A stretch of DNA of 64,000 bases from an uncultured Christensenella sp. (GCA_910578545.1 CAJTPT010000002.1:1-64000), one strand, 5' to 3'; positions 32,621 through 41,699 are shown, numbered from the stretch's first letter. Program-made: numbers and translations. The notes: generated from the letters alone by a model not told the origin.

Positions 32621-33861
32621 ACAGAGCAAAAATTTATATAAAAGCGGGCGACGGCGGCGACGGCTGTACGTCGTTCTATACCGAAAAGTATGTGCCCAAC
32701 GGCGGACCCGACGGCGGCGACGGCGGCGACGGCGGAGCGGTAGTCATCAAGGTCGACCCCAACAGCGCGTCGCTTTCCGAGTTCCGTTTCGGCAAGCATT
32801 ACCGTGCCGAAAACGGCGCTAACGGCTCGGGCAAAAACCGCCACGGCAAAAACGGCGCCGACCTTGTGCTAAAGGTACCGCGCGGCACCGTTGTTCGCGA
32901 CGAGCAGTCCGGCGGAATAATCGCCGATATGTTTTACCCCGACGACGAAGTGGTCGTGCTCGAGGGCGGAATAGGCGGCAAGGGCAACGCGCGGTTCAAG
33001 TCGTCGCGCAGGCAGGCGCCCGGCTTCAGTCAAAAGGGCGAGCCCACAAGGGAACGCTCGATCGTATTAGAGCTGAAAACGATTGCCGACGTAGGGCTTG
33101 CAGGGCTTCCAAATGCGGGTAAGTCGACGCTACTGTCGGTGCTTACAGGCGCCAATCCCAAAATCGCCAATTATCCGTTTACCACGCTCACGCCCAATCT
33201 CGGCGTTTGCTACGTGGACGATATTTCTTTTACTATAGCCGATATCCCCGGACTAATCGAGGGCGCTGCCGACGGCGCGGGGCTCGGACACAAGTTTTTG
33301 CGGCATATTGACCGCACGCGGCTTATAGTCCATGTGGTGGATATAGCGACTGACGGTAACGCAGTTGACGATTACAACACTGTTAACGCCGAGCTGTTCA
33401 AGTACAATCCCGAGCTTAAAAACGTGCCGCAGATTATCGCGCTCAACAAGACCGATATTGCGGACAAGCAAAAGATAGAAGAATTCAAGTCGCAGATTTA
33501 CGGCGAGATATTCGAGATAAGCGGCGTAACTCACGCCGGATTACAAGCGTTGGCTTACGCGATTGCGGGCAAGCTTGCAACTCTGCCGCCGCCGTCGCCG
33601 ATAGAATTCGACCCGTTCGTGTACGAGGAAGCCGACCCCGAATCATACTTTATCGAGCGTGCGGATGACGGCGCGTTCGTGTTGGGCGGCGAGCTAATGG
33701 AACGGCTTGCGCGTACCGTAGTGCTCGATGACAGGCAGAGCTTTATGTATTTTCAGCGGCGCTTGGACGTGAGCGGCGTTACCAAAGCATTGAAAAAAGC
33801 GGGTATAAAGTCGGGCGATATCGTCCGCATACTCGATACGGAGTTTACTTATGATGACTAA
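32611..33861 (+). CDS. obg: GTPase Obg (CgtA), ribosome assembly
   Basis: The product has 416 residues. The N-terminal Obg fold shows the glycine-rich repeats (GGDGCTSF, GGPDGGDGGDGG, GKNRHGKNG). The G domain has the P-loop GLPNAGKS (165-172), DIPG and NKTD, and the C-terminal OCT domain (~345-416, DPFVYEEADPESYFIE) is present. Obg binds the 50S subunit during assembly and links to stress responses. The start ATG 32611, with AGGAAATC upstream, overlaps nth by ten bases; the fused nadD/yqeK/rsfS gene begins in its last codons. Assignment secure. Confidence 0.98.
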   Translation: MFIDRAKIYIKAGDGGDGCTSFYTEKYVPNGGPDGGDGGDGGAVVIKVDPNSASLSEFRFGKHYRAENGANGSGKNRHGKNGADLVLKVPRGTVVRDEQSGGIIADMFYPDDEVVVLEGGIGGKGNARFKSSRRQAPGFSQKGEPTRERSIVLELKTIADVGLAGLPNAGKSTLLSVLTGANPKIANYPFTTLTPNLGVCYVDDISFTIADIPGLIEGAADGAGLGHKFLRHIDRTRLIVHVVDIATDGNAVDDYNTVNAELFKYNPELKNVPQIIALNKTDIADKQKIEEFKSQIYGEIFEISGVTHAGLQALAYAIAGKLATLPPPSPIEFDPFVYEEADPESYFIERADDGAFVLGGELMERLARTVVLDDRQSFMYFQRRLDVSGVTKALKKAGIKSGDIVRILDTEFTYDD

Positions 33862-35506
33862 AACACAAAAAATCGCAATCTTCGGCGGAAGCTTCGACCC
33901 GCCGCACTTCGGACATATCGACATCGTAAAGAACCTCGAAAAAAAGTTCGACCGCGTTATCGTTATGCCGTCGTACATTTCGCCCTTTAAGACGGAGGGC
34001 GACAATGCTGTTGCTCGCCTTGCGCTTTGCAAAAAAGTCTTTTCGTCGCAAAAAACCGAGGTCAGCCGCTATGAGGTTGGCAAGAAGGGCGTTAGCTATT
34101 CTGTCGATACCGCGGCGTACCTTTCGCGTAAAATAGACGGCAAGTTGTTTTGGGTGGTCGGAAGCGAGGAGCTTACACGGCTCAACGAGTGGCACGATAT
34201 AGACAGGCTCAAAAAGCTCGTCACATTCTACGTTGTTCCGCGCCCGTCCTTCGATGTCAATGAACAAACGCTTGCCGCGCTCAAAAAGAATAAAATCAAA
34301 ATCAAGTTTGCGCCGTTCTGCGGCTTGGACATATCGTCGACCCGCATAAAAATCGATATGGCTTTCGGCAGGCCCAATATTTACATGCCGTACGTCGTGC
34401 ATGAGTACGCGGTCAAACACGGCTTGTTCAACCCGTACGGCAAGTACGTGGACGGCTTAAAAAAGCACGGATTGTCTTACGGCAGACTCGTTCATACCTA
34501 TGGCACGGCTGTGCGCGGCGAACAGCTTGCAAAGCTGTACGGCGCCTCGTCAAACGACGCCGTGACGGCGTGTATTCTGCACGATATAGCCAAGTCCGAA
34601 AATCCGGCGGACTACGAAAATAAAGTCGACCTTTCGGGATTTCCCGCGCCAACGCTTCACGCGCCGATAGGCGGGTATATCGCAAAAAAGGAATTCGGCG
34701 TTTCGGATGAGATAGCCGACGCTATAACGTATCATTCTACCGCAAAAGCAAAGCTTAGCACGCTCGGCGAAATCGTGTATCTTGCGGACAAGACCGAGCA
34801 GGGACGAAAGTACCCCTCGCTCGAGCATAAGCGGTACGTGTGTACGCTCGGCAAGGAGCTTGCCATGCTCTCATGCCTTACCGAAATAAGCGAGCTTGAG
34901 GATAACGAAACATGTTCCTACACGGAACAGGCAATCGAGTATTACAAAACTCTTTGTGGCAGTACGGAAATCCCGCCGCTTCCCAAAGAAGAACCGTCGA
35001 GCAACTTCCCGATAGCTGTTGCACACAAATCAACATCCGTTCGCACGGTTGCGCAAAAGACCAAGGCGTTAAAAACGTCAGAGCCTAAAAGAAAGGAATT
35101 GATCGCTACGCCGTTCGGCGAAAGAGCAGTCGCTTCACGCTCTCCATTCAAGCCGACGGGCGACGTTATACGCGATACCGCACAGCTTGCCGCACGCGAG
35201 CTTTCGCTTCATAAGGCGCACAATATAGATATAGTCAATCTTGACGGAAAGACAATCGTTGCCGACTACTTCGTAATCGCTTCGGCTACTTCCACAACGC
35301 AGGTTAAAGCGCTCATGGGCTATGTAGAGGACGTTCTTACAAAAGAACTCGGACTCAATCCCAATAAGCGCGACGTCAATTCCGAATGGATCGCGCTCGA
35401 TTACGGCGGCGTTATCATTCATATATTCACCGACAAAATGCGTGAGTTTTACAATATCGAACGGCTGTGGTCGGACGGCAAAAACGTCGAGCGGTACGAG
35501 GACTGA
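33851..35506 (+). CDS. Trifunctional NadD-YqeK-RsfS fusion protein
   Basis: The product has 551 residues and three domains normally encoded separately. Residues 1-195 are nicotinate-mononucleotide adenylyltransferase (FGGSFDPPHFGH at 11-22 and ISSTR at 161-165). Residues about 205-385 are the YqeK HD hydrolase, with His215, the HD pair 244-245, His270, His295 and Asp313, a likely Ap4A hydrolase. Residues about 435-551 are RsfS, the ribosomal silencing factor that binds L14 (DIVNLDGKTIVADYFVIASATST and DFGGVIIHIF-like DYGGVIIHIFTDKMREFYNIERLW). A low-complexity linker (385-435) joins the last two. In most Firmicutes the three genes adjoin in this order, so the fusion follows the ancestral operon. 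It starts inside obg. No stop or frame break is seen. Confidence 0.93.
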   Translation: MMTKTQKIAIFGGSFDPPHFGHIDIVKNLEKKFDRVIVMPSYISPFKTEGDNAVARLALCKKVFSSQKTEVSRYEVGKKGVSYSVDTAAYLSRKIDGKLFWVVGSEELTRLNEWHDIDRLKKLVTFYVVPRPSFDVNEQTLAALKKNKIKIKFAPFCGLDISSTRIKIDMAFGRPNIYMPYVVHEYAVKHGLFNPYGKYVDGLKKHGLSYGRLVHTYGTAVRGEQLAKLYGASSNDAVTACILHDIAKSENPADYENKVDLSGFPAPTLHAPIGGYIAKKEFGVSDEIADAITYHSTAKAKLSTLGEIVYLADKTEQGRKYPSLEHKRYVCTLGKELAMLSCLTEISELEDNETCSYTEQAIEYYKTLCGSTEIPPLPKEEPSSNFPIAVAHKSTSVRTVAQKTKALKTSEPKRKELIATPFGERAVASRSPFKPTGDVIRDTAQLAARELSLHKAHNIDIVNLDGKTIVADYFVIASATSTTQVKALMGYVEDVLTKELGLNPNKRDVNSEWIALDYGGVIIHIFTDKMREFYNIERLWSDGKNVERYED

Positions 35507-35509
35507 TCA

Positions 35510-36391
35510 GTGCAGTTTGAAGCCGATTTAATCACATTATTACAGCGCATGTCCAACGGCTTTACCGACGTCGTGTTTTTGGGTATTTCCCAACTCGGCA
35601 CCGAGCTTGCGTTTATGGTAATTGCCGTCGTGCTGTACTGGTGCATAGACAAAGTTTACGCATACAAGTTTTTTAACGTATACATATTGGGCGTTGCCGT
35701 CACCAACTTTTTAAAGCTCGGCGTCAAACGCCCGCGCCCCTTCGACGCGTACAATGTGAGAAGTATCGGCGACCCCGAAACCACGTATTCGTTCCCGTCA
35801 GGGCATACTGAAAGTATATCGTCGATTTCTACGATGCTTACACTCAGATACGGAAAAAAGTCCACGGCCGTGCCGATAGTGTGTGCGGCGGCAACTCTTC
35901 TCGTAATGTTATCGCGCATGTATCTCGGACAGCATTATTTGACCGACGTTTTGGCGGGGCTTGTGCTCGGCATTGCTTGCGCGGCGGCTTTTATGGCGTT
36001 GTTTAGACTGTTGCGCGATAAAGAAGAGCTGTTTATCATTCCCGGCTTCGTGCTTGCTGTAATAATAATCAGCGTGATTGGAAGTGCGGGTATGCTTTCG
36101 TCGCCGAGCGGCGCGGATATACTAAAGGGGCTCGGCGCGTTTATGGCGTTCGATATAGGCTACTACGTGGAAAAACATTTTGTCAAGTACGACATAAAGA
36201 GCAACCGTAAGTGGTGGACTGCGCTGTTGCGGCTTGTTATTGGCTTAGGCGTCGCGGTCGGCATACAGCAGGGTTTTAAGCTGTTTTTGCCGCAGGATAT
36301 CCCTATGCTGTATTGTTTTTTGCGGTACTTTCTAATAGCGGCATGGGCGTCAGTCGTTGCGCCGTTGTTGTTTAAAGCAGTTAAAATTTGA
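35510..36391 (+). CDS. PAP2-family membrane phosphatase
   Basis: The product has 293 residues starting with GTG, three bases after the fusion gene. The phosphatase motifs KRPRPF (part of KX6RP), PSGHTES and RMYLGQHYLTDVLAG are intact. About seven membrane helices surround them and a C-terminal extension of ~100 residues contains further helices. It probably dephosphorylates lipid phosphates such as undecaprenyl-PP. Co-operonic with cell-wall and translation genes. Confidence 0.88.
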   Translation: MQFEADLITLLQRMSNGFTDVVFLGISQLGTELAFMVIAVVLYWCIDKVYAYKFFNVYILGVAVTNFLKLGVKRPRPFDAYNVRSIGDPETTYSFPSGHTESISSISTMLTLRYGKKSTAVPIVCAAATLLVMLSRMYLGQHYLTDVLAGLVLGIACAAAFMALFRLLRDKEELFIIPGFVLAVIIISVIGSAGMLSSPSGADILKGLGAFMAFDIGYYVEKHFVKYDIKSNRKWWTALLRLVIGLGVAVGIQQGFKLFLPQDIPMLYCFLRYFLIAAWASVVAPLLFKAVKI

Positions 36392-36398
36392 GGAGCTA

Positions 36399-36821
36399 AT
36401 GATAAAAACCGTTACTGTCAAATCCCCGCGGAAAATGCTCGGACTGGGGAAAAAACTTGCCAAAACGCTTTGCGGCGGCGACGTTGTATTGCTGACGGGC
36501 GAACTCGGCGCGGGCAAAACAGTGCTGTGCAAGGGCATAGCCGCAGGGCTCGGTGTAAAATCGCAAGTGGTTTCGCCGACGTTTACCATTATGAACGAAT
36601 ATCCGGACGGCAAGATTAAGTTTTGCCATTTTGACGCGTACAGATTGGAAAGCGCGGACGAAGCGATGGCGGCGGGGCTGGGCGACTTTATAGGCGATGC
36701 GGGGTGCGTTTGCGCCGTCGAGTGGTGGCAGAATATCAAAGAACTCTTCGATGGTGTTCATACCGTTAAAATCGGAATTGTCAAAAACGAGTCAAAACGC
36801 GAGGTCACGATAGAGAGATGA
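36399..36821 (+). CDS. tsaE: TsaE, tRNA t6A synthesis ATPase
   Basis: The product has 140 residues. The Walker A GELGAGKT (34-41), SPTFTIMNEY and FDAYRLESADEA motifs are those of TsaE, which helps form threonylcarbamoyl-adenosine at position 37 of tRNAs. AGGAG (36391-36395) precedes ATG 36399; longer frames overlap the PAP2 gene. It overlaps tsaB by four bases. Assignment secure. Confidence 0.96.
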   Translation: MIKTVTVKSPRKMLGLGKKLAKTLCGGDVVLLTGELGAGKTVLCKGIAAGLGVKSQVVSPTFTIMNEYPDGKIKFCHFDAYRLESADEAMAAGLGDFIGDAGCVCAVEWWQNIKELFDGVHTVKIGIVKNESKREVTIER

Positions 36822-37444
36822 CAAGCAAAAACTATTTGTTTATAGATACCGCAGAGGGCACGCGTGCGCTCTTGCGCTACGGTAACAGTTATTATTACGA
36901 CGAGAACTTAAAAAACGCTGGCTCTGAAACGCTGATGCCTATGATTGACGGGTTGTTAAACAAGGCCGGCGTAAATCTTGCCGATTTGGATATTTTTGGC
37001 GCGTGCATCGGACCCGGATCTTTTACTGGTTTGCGCATTGGTCTTACCACGATAAAAACGTTTTGTTATACACTCGGATTGCCGTGCTTTGCTGTAAACA
37101 ATCTACGACTCAACTCATATAACAATAACAGCGGTAAAGTAATATCTGTCGCCGACGCAGGCAACAAGGTGTGCTATATCGCAAGGTTTGACGGCGAAGC
37201 CGAGGTCGACGGCGCGACGTGCATGACGCTCGAGGACGCGCAAAGCTTTATAAAGTCGCACCCCGATTACGCCGTATCGACCGACAGCAAGCTTGCGGGA
37301 CTGTTTTCCGGCACTGTCGGTATAGGCGAGCGTGAAATGCGGATCGCGGCGGAAAAGCATATAAATAACGTTGTCGATCAGAAGGATTTGCTTCCGCTGT
37401 ACGTTCGCAAGGCTCAGCCCGAACGCAAAGAAGGCGATCTGTGA
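36818..37444 (+). CDS. tsaB: TsaB, tRNA t6A synthesis dimerisation protein
   Basis: The product has 208 residues. LFIDTAEG near the N-terminus and IGPGSFTGLRIGLTTIKTFCYTLGLPCFAVNNL are TsaB hallmarks. It has an incomplete ASKHA fold and pairs with TsaD (not in this window). Overlaps of four bases on both sides (ATGA with tsaE, GTGA with rimI) fix the starts. The middle domain is a bit divergent. Confidence 0.92.
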   Translation: MTSKNYLFIDTAEGTRALLRYGNSYYYDENLKNAGSETLMPMIDGLLNKAGVNLADLDIFGACIGPGSFTGLRIGLTTIKTFCYTLGLPCFAVNNLRLNSYNNNSGKVISVADAGNKVCYIARFDGEAEVDGATCMTLEDAQSFIKSHPDYAVSTDSKLAGLFSGTVGIGEREMRIAAEKHINNVVDQKDLLPLYVRKAQPERKEGDL

Positions 37445-37875
37445 TTTCTATTCGGCAAGCGGCACCGCCCGACGCGCAAGCTATATTTGCCGCCGAAAGC
37501 GCATATATAGATTGTCCGTGGTCGGAAGAACAGGTAAGAGCCGCTATACAAAACGAGCACACCGTGTTTCTTGTCGCATACAACGGGCAAACGTTTTGCG
37601 GCTATGTATCGGGCGATATAACGCTCGACGAGTGCGAGATAAACAACATAGCGGTCGTAATCGGTTATCGTCGGAACGGCGTGGCGCTTGCGCTGATGAC
37701 CGAGCTGTTTGATAAGCTTCGGGCGCGGAATGTTAAAACGGTGTATCTACTTGTGCGCTACGACAACGTGCCGGCGCAGGAGTTGTACAAAAAATGCGGG
37801 TTTGCCGTCGTAGGTAAACGCCCAAACTACTACAAAGGAAAAGACGCGCTGATTATGCGACTTTATTTGCAGTGA
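37441..37875 (+). CDS. rimI: Ribosomal-protein-alanine N-acetyltransferase, RimI type
   Basis: The product has 144 residues with a GTG start overlapping the tsaB stop. It has the GNAT fold: acetyl-CoA loop VIGYRRNGVALALMTELF and the C-terminal LYKKCGFAVVGKRPNYYKGKDALIM. The tsaE-tsaB-rimI order supports RimI identity. Target is presumably S18. Confidence 0.92.
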   Translation: MISIRQAAPPDAQAIFAAESAYIDCPWSEEQVRAAIQNEHTVFLVAYNGQTFCGYVSGDITLDECEINNIAVVIGYRRNGVALALMTELFDKLRARNVKTVYLLVRYDNVPAQELYKKCGFAVVGKRPNYYKGKDALIMRLYLQ

Positions 37876-37882
37876 GGGTAAT

Positions 37883-38590
37883 ATGCAAACGACGCTTGAC
37901 GGTGTTTCGTGTGAGTATGAAATAAAAAAAGCGCGAAACAGCGCCGAGGTCGTTTTATTTTTGCACGGCTGGGGCGGCGATTTAAATTCGTTTAAGGGCG
38001 CGTACAGTGCCGCATGCGATTGGGGCGTAACGTGTGTAAACTTCGCGTTCCCAAAAGTCGTGCCGAGCGATTGGGGCGTGTACGAGTACGCCGCATGCGT
38101 GCGCGATTTTCTGTTGGAAAACGATATAGAAAAGCCGATAATCGTCGGGCACAGCTTTGGCGGACGGGTAGCGTTGATACTCGCGGCGCAGGGCATTGCG
38201 GGCAAAATCATGCTTGTGGACAGTGCAGGGCTCAAACCGAAGCTTGGCTTAAAAAAACGAATACGCATAGCGCGTTATCATCGCAGAGTAAAGTGCGGCA
38301 AATCCCTTGACGGATACGGCTCTAAAGATTATAATAGTATAGACCCGAGTATGCGCGGGGTATTTGTCCGCATAGTCAACACGCACCTCGACGGGTTGCT
38401 TCCGTACGTAAAGTGCGATACGCTCGTATTTTGGGGACGTCGCGATCGCGACACGCCTATGTATATGGCAAAGCGATTGTGCAAGGGGATAACCAAATCT
38501 CGGCTTGTGGTAACAAACGGCGGACATTATTCGTACGTCGACGCACACTATCTGTTTTTACAGCAACTAAAAAACTTTGTTTTGGAATAG
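37883..38590 (+). CDS. Alpha/beta-fold hydrolase
   Basis: The product has 235 residues. VVLFLHGWGGDLNSF is the oxyanion-hole motif, GHSFGG the nucleophile elbow and NGGHYSYVDA the catalytic histidine region, with the acid in FWGRRDRDTP. The fold is complete and soluble. The substrate is not evident; genomic position just before a Mur-ligase-like gene suggests a cell-envelope role, which is only inference. GAGGGT lies before the ATG. Confidence 0.88.
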   Translation: MQTTLDGVSCEYEIKKARNSAEVVLFLHGWGGDLNSFKGAYSAACDWGVTCVNFAFPKVVPSDWGVYEYAACVRDFLLENDIEKPIIVGHSFGGRVALILAAQGIAGKIMLVDSAGLKPKLGLKKRIRIARYHRRVKCGKSLDGYGSKDYNSIDPSMRGVFVRIVNTHLDGLLPYVKCDTLVFWGRRDRDTPMYMAKRLCKGITKSRLVVTNGGHYSYVDAHYLFLQQLKNFVLE

Positions 38591-38593
38591 AGC

Positions 38594-40168
38594 ATGGAAT
38601 ATTATATTTCTGTAGCGCTTATCGCGGTTTGCGCGATACTGACATCTGTAATAAGCTTGCCTATGTTGAAGATAATTCAGTTATCGGGATACAGAGCGCG
38701 CGGCGTCGTGGCTTGGGTAAAGGACACCAACTACGACATGCCGATACGCTATTCCGCGCTCATGATTTTTTCGTTTATTACGTCAATAATATTCGTCGCG
38801 TGCTTTGCGGCGTTTGAGTGGGTAAGGTATTGCGGTACGGCGTTTTACGCCGTTTTTGCGGTGATATTTGCAATATCGGTCAGTAAGTCGGGCGCCAGTA
38901 AAGCAAAGCTAACGGGGCGGCTCGTGCGGCTGTATATTGTTAACTGTGTGCTCGTGTTCGGACTGTGCGCACTCGTCGCGTGGGCAACGTACTATTCGGC
39001 GTACTGCCAAACGGTGATAAGCGCGATTGCGCTTTTTGTGCTGTTTACGCCTGTTGCGGCAAACTATATTACGCTCCCGTTTGAAAAGCTTAATAACAAA
39101 AAGTACGTCAGGCGCGCACGCAAAAAGCTTAAACAGAATTCGCCGATAGTAATCGGCATTACCGGTAGCTTTGGCAAGACGACTGCAAAAAATATCCTGA
39201 AGCAAATGCTTATCGGCAAGTATACCGTGCTTGCAACGCCCGGTAGCTACAATACGCCTATGGGCGTGTGCAAAACTATAAACAACGATTACTACGGCGA
39301 GCAGGTGTTTATAGCCGAGCTCGGCGCGCGGTATAAAGGCGATATAAAAGAGCTTTGCGATATCGTCAGTCCTACGTACGGCATTATAACGGCTGTCGGC
39401 GACATGCACTTGGAAACAATGGGAAGTCGCGATAACGTCGCCAACGTCAAGTATGAGCTTGGGCAAGCTCTTCCGCAAAACGGACTGCTTGTGCTAAACG
39501 GCTACAACGCCGATTGTAAGGCGCTCGAATCGCGTGATTCCGCTTGCCGAAAATCGGTGACCGGCGGCGAAGAATGCGGCTACGAAAATCTTGTAATAAA
39601 CGCCGACGGAACGGCGTTTGAGCTTGTAATAAGCGGCGAGCGCCACGCGGTCAAGACCAAGCTGCTCGGCGCGCATATTGCCGAACTCACGTGTGTATGC
39701 GCGTCCATTGCGACTAAGCTTGGGGTTGAAGCAAAAGATATCGCGTCAGCGGTCGGGGGTTTGGAAACGGTAGAGCACAGATTGCAGTTACTGCCCGGCG
39801 AAAACAAAACGGTTACGGTAATAGACGACGCGTACAATTCCAATCCCGTCGGTGCAAAAAACGCATTGGATGTGCTGTCGTGCTTTACTCAGGTTAAAGT
39901 AATAATAACGCCGGGGTTTGTGGAGCTCGGCGCTTTGGAAAAGCCGGCTAATATCGAGTTGGGCAAGCAAATCGCCGCAGTGTGCGATTATGCGTACTTA
40001 GTCGGCTCGCGCGCCGCAGATATTCAAAAGGGTGCGCTGTCCGTCGGGATGAGTGAAGATAGAATAAAAACGTTTTCGTCACGCGACGAGGCGGTTGCCG
40101 CACTAAGCCGGATTGCGGAAAATAAAGTCGTTTTATTTGAAAACGACCTGCCCGACAATATAGTGTAA
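38594..40168 (+). CDS. Membrane-anchored MurF-like Mur ligase
   Basis: The product has 524 residues. Residues 1-160 contain about five hydrophobic helices in place of the usual MurF N-terminal substrate domain. The Mur ligase core begins with the P-loop GITGSFGKTT (188-197) and continues with NTPMGVCKTIN, AELGARYKGDIKELC, the substrate-binding histidine region, and a C-terminal domain from about 400 (VEHRLQLLP, DDAYNSNP). The sequence is closest in pattern to MurF but anchored to the membrane. It may add D-Ala-D-Ala or another amino acid at the membrane, and another MurF may exist elsewhere. It follows the hydrolase gene by three bases. Confidence 0.82.
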   Translation: MEYYISVALIAVCAILTSVISLPMLKIIQLSGYRARGVVAWVKDTNYDMPIRYSALMIFSFITSIIFVACFAAFEWVRYCGTAFYAVFAVIFAISVSKSGASKAKLTGRLVRLYIVNCVLVFGLCALVAWATYYSAYCQTVISAIALFVLFTPVAANYITLPFEKLNNKKYVRRARKKLKQNSPIVIGITGSFGKTTAKNILKQMLIGKYTVLATPGSYNTPMGVCKTINNDYYGEQVFIAELGARYKGDIKELCDIVSPTYGIITAVGDMHLETMGSRDNVANVKYELGQALPQNGLLVLNGYNADCKALESRDSACRKSVTGGEECGYENLVINADGTAFELVISGERHAVKTKLLGAHIAELTCVCASIATKLGVEAKDIASAVGGLETVEHRLQLLPGENKTVTVIDDAYNSNPVGAKNALDVLSCFTQVKVIITPGFVELGALEKPANIELGKQIAAVCDYAYLVGSRAADIQKGALSVGMSEDRIKTFSSRDEAVAALSRIAENKVVLFENDLPDNIV

Positions 40169-40185
40169 AAACATACGGAGAAATA

Positions 40186-40905
40186 ATGAAAAGAACTGTA
40201 CTGATAACGGGCGGCGCTCGCGGAATAGGTAGACAAACTGCGATTGATTTCGGCAATGCGGGGTATAACGTTATTATAAACTACAACAAGTCGGAAAAAG
40301 CGGCGATGGAACTTGTAAACGAGCTAAACAGTCGCGAGATAGCGTGTCAAGCAATACAGGCGGATATTTCCAATCCCGACGACGTCAAACGCATGGTGGG
40401 TAGCGTAGCATTCGGACACGTCGATACGCTTATTAATAACGCGGGTATCGCGCACTTGGGACTGTTGCAGACCGATACCGAAGAGGACTTCGACCGCGTT
40501 ATGGCAGTTGACTTAAAGGGCGTGTGGCTTGTAACAAAGGCGTTTTTGCCGGCGATGATCTCAAACGGTTTTGGCAGAATAATCAATATAAGCTCGTTTT
40601 GGGCAGAGCGCGGCTCGAGTACGGAAACGTTGTATTCGGCGGCTAAAGCCGGCGTTAACGGGCTTACAAAGGCGCTTTCGCGCGAGGTCGGCGAGTACGT
40701 TACGGTAAACGCTATCGTCGCAGGACTTATTGCTACCGAGATGAACGACCCCGTGCCGCCCGACGCGCTTTTCCGTATCGTGGACAATACTCCTGTTAAG
40801 CGCATAGGCAAACCGGAGGACGTCAGCCACGCCGCACTTTTCCTTGCAGACGAAAAATCATCATTTATAAACGGCGCGCTTTTGCATGTCGACGGGGGAT
40901 ATTAG
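40186..40905 (+). CDS. SDR oxidoreductase, FabG/YmfI-like
   Basis: The product has 239 residues. TGGARGIG, NNAG (LINNAGIAHLG) and the YSAAK catalytic motif are intact, with C-terminal ALFLADEKSSFINGALLHVDGGY. It resembles FabG and the YmfI enzyme (EF-P 5-aminopentanone reductase); no efp gene is visible here to choose between them. It is the last gene of the long operon and is followed by a strong terminator. Confidence 0.85.
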   Translation: MKRTVLITGGARGIGRQTAIDFGNAGYNVIINYNKSEKAAMELVNELNSREIACQAIQADISNPDDVKRMVGSVAFGHVDTLINNAGIAHLGLLQTDTEEDFDRVMAVDLKGVWLVTKAFLPAMISNGFGRIINISSFWAERGSSTETLYSAAKAGVNGLTKALSREVGEYVTVNAIVAGLIATEMNDPVPPDALFRIVDNTPVKRIGKPEDVSHAALFLADEKSSFINGALLHVDGGY

Positions 40906-40967
40906 ATTAGGTAAGAGATAATAGTTAATAGTGAAGAAGTGAGAAAGAGGTTATTGTGAATTTTTTT

Positions 40968-40993
40968 AAAGCGCGGCACGCCGCGCTTTTTTT
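40968..40993 (+). terminator. Terminator of the nth-obg operon
   Basis: AAAGCGCGGC (40968-40977) pairs with GCCGCGCTTT (40980-40989) around two bases and ends in a T run. Confidence 0.85.
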
Positions 40994-41006
40994 AGTAAAG
41001 TTTGTT

Positions 41007-41034
41007 TGTCATCCTGAACGAAGTGAAGGATCTC
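41007..41034. repeat. Short intergenic element of a widespread type
   Basis: This 28-base stretch contains ATCCTGAACGAAGTGAAGGAT, with ATCCT/AGGAT arms. It resembles a short motif I remember from intergenic regions of many unrelated genomes. It appears once in this window. Confidence 0.4.
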
Positions 41035-41070
41035 ACGAATATATAGCGTGTGCATATACAAACAGCGTTA

Positions 41071-41577
41071 CTAATCCTTTAATATCATAACCTCGTCATA
41101 TTTTGGTGAATACAAAATGTCGACCTCTTTGTCGGCGTACTTATTAAAGCAACCGACGCAACCTTCGTATCCGCCAAATACTTTATACGTGCTTTGTCTT
41201 TTATAATGATTGTTATCGAAGGTAAATGTGACTTGAATTTTGGTCGCTTTGGGTTGAATACCTAATTTATGCTCGTCGATTTTTTGGGAATACGCTTTTA
41301 AAGTAACCGCGTCATCTAACCACAGTTTAATTTTGTTTTTCAGTCTGTCGTTTTTGATTTTTATATAAATCAGTAAGGCGAGAAAAGCAAAACCGAGAAT
41401 ATTGCACAGTGCCATTGTGCTCACAATTTCCGCCGTCCATTCCATTTGCAGTGCTATCATAATTATCGTCAGTATCGGAAACAGACAGCATACAACCATT
41501 CCGAAATATACAAGAATAAGTTGTTTATGGAAAAGCTGTCCGTGACTAAGCGATACGTCAATATCCGTTATCTTCAT
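41071..41577 (-). CDS. Two-helix membrane protein of unknown function
   Basis: The product has 168 residues. Helices at about 21-45 and 50-75 precede a soluble domain ending YKVFGGYEGCVGCFNKYADKEVDILYSPKYDEVMIL, a small beta-rich unit with a CxxC pair. It is similar in layout to the C-terminal part of the 15957-16868 protein but I cannot prove homology. It has a consensus promoter (41607-41635). Confidence 0.55.
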   Translation of the reverse strand: MKITDIDVSLSHGQLFHKQLILVYFGMVVCCLFPILTIIMIALQMEWTAEIVSTMALCNILGFAFLALLIYIKIKNDRLKNKIKLWLDDAVTLKAYSQKIDEHKLGIQPKATKIQVTFTFDNNHYKRQSTYKVFGGYEGCVGCFNKYADKEVDILYSPKYDEVMILKD

Positions 41578-41606
41578 TTATATTGCCTTGATATTTAATA
41601 ATTAAT

Positions 41607-41635
41607 ATTATATCAAACATTAAATAAAAAAGCAA
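41607..41635 (-). promoter_or_regulatory. Promoter of the 168-residue membrane gene
   Basis: On the minus strand: TTGCTT (41635-41630), 17 bases, TATAAT (41612-41607) with TGA ahead (extended -10). Confidence 0.65.
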
Positions 41636-41641
41636 ACGGTC

Positions 41642-41670
41642 TTGATTTTTAATTTATATTTTGGTATACT
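41642..41670 (+). promoter_or_regulatory. Promoter of the 108-residue gene
   Basis: TTGATT (41642-41647), 17 bases, TATACT (41665-41670), preceded by TGG. It is back-to-back with the divergent promoter at 41607-41635. Confidence 0.65.
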
Positions 41671-41699
41671 GTTGATATAAAAAGAGGATTTATACGCAA

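Noticed and set aside
41401..41425. 14-base match to the right cassette repeat
   Set aside because: CACAGTGCCATTGT also occurs here inside a coding region; a match of this length is expected by chance in 64 kb.
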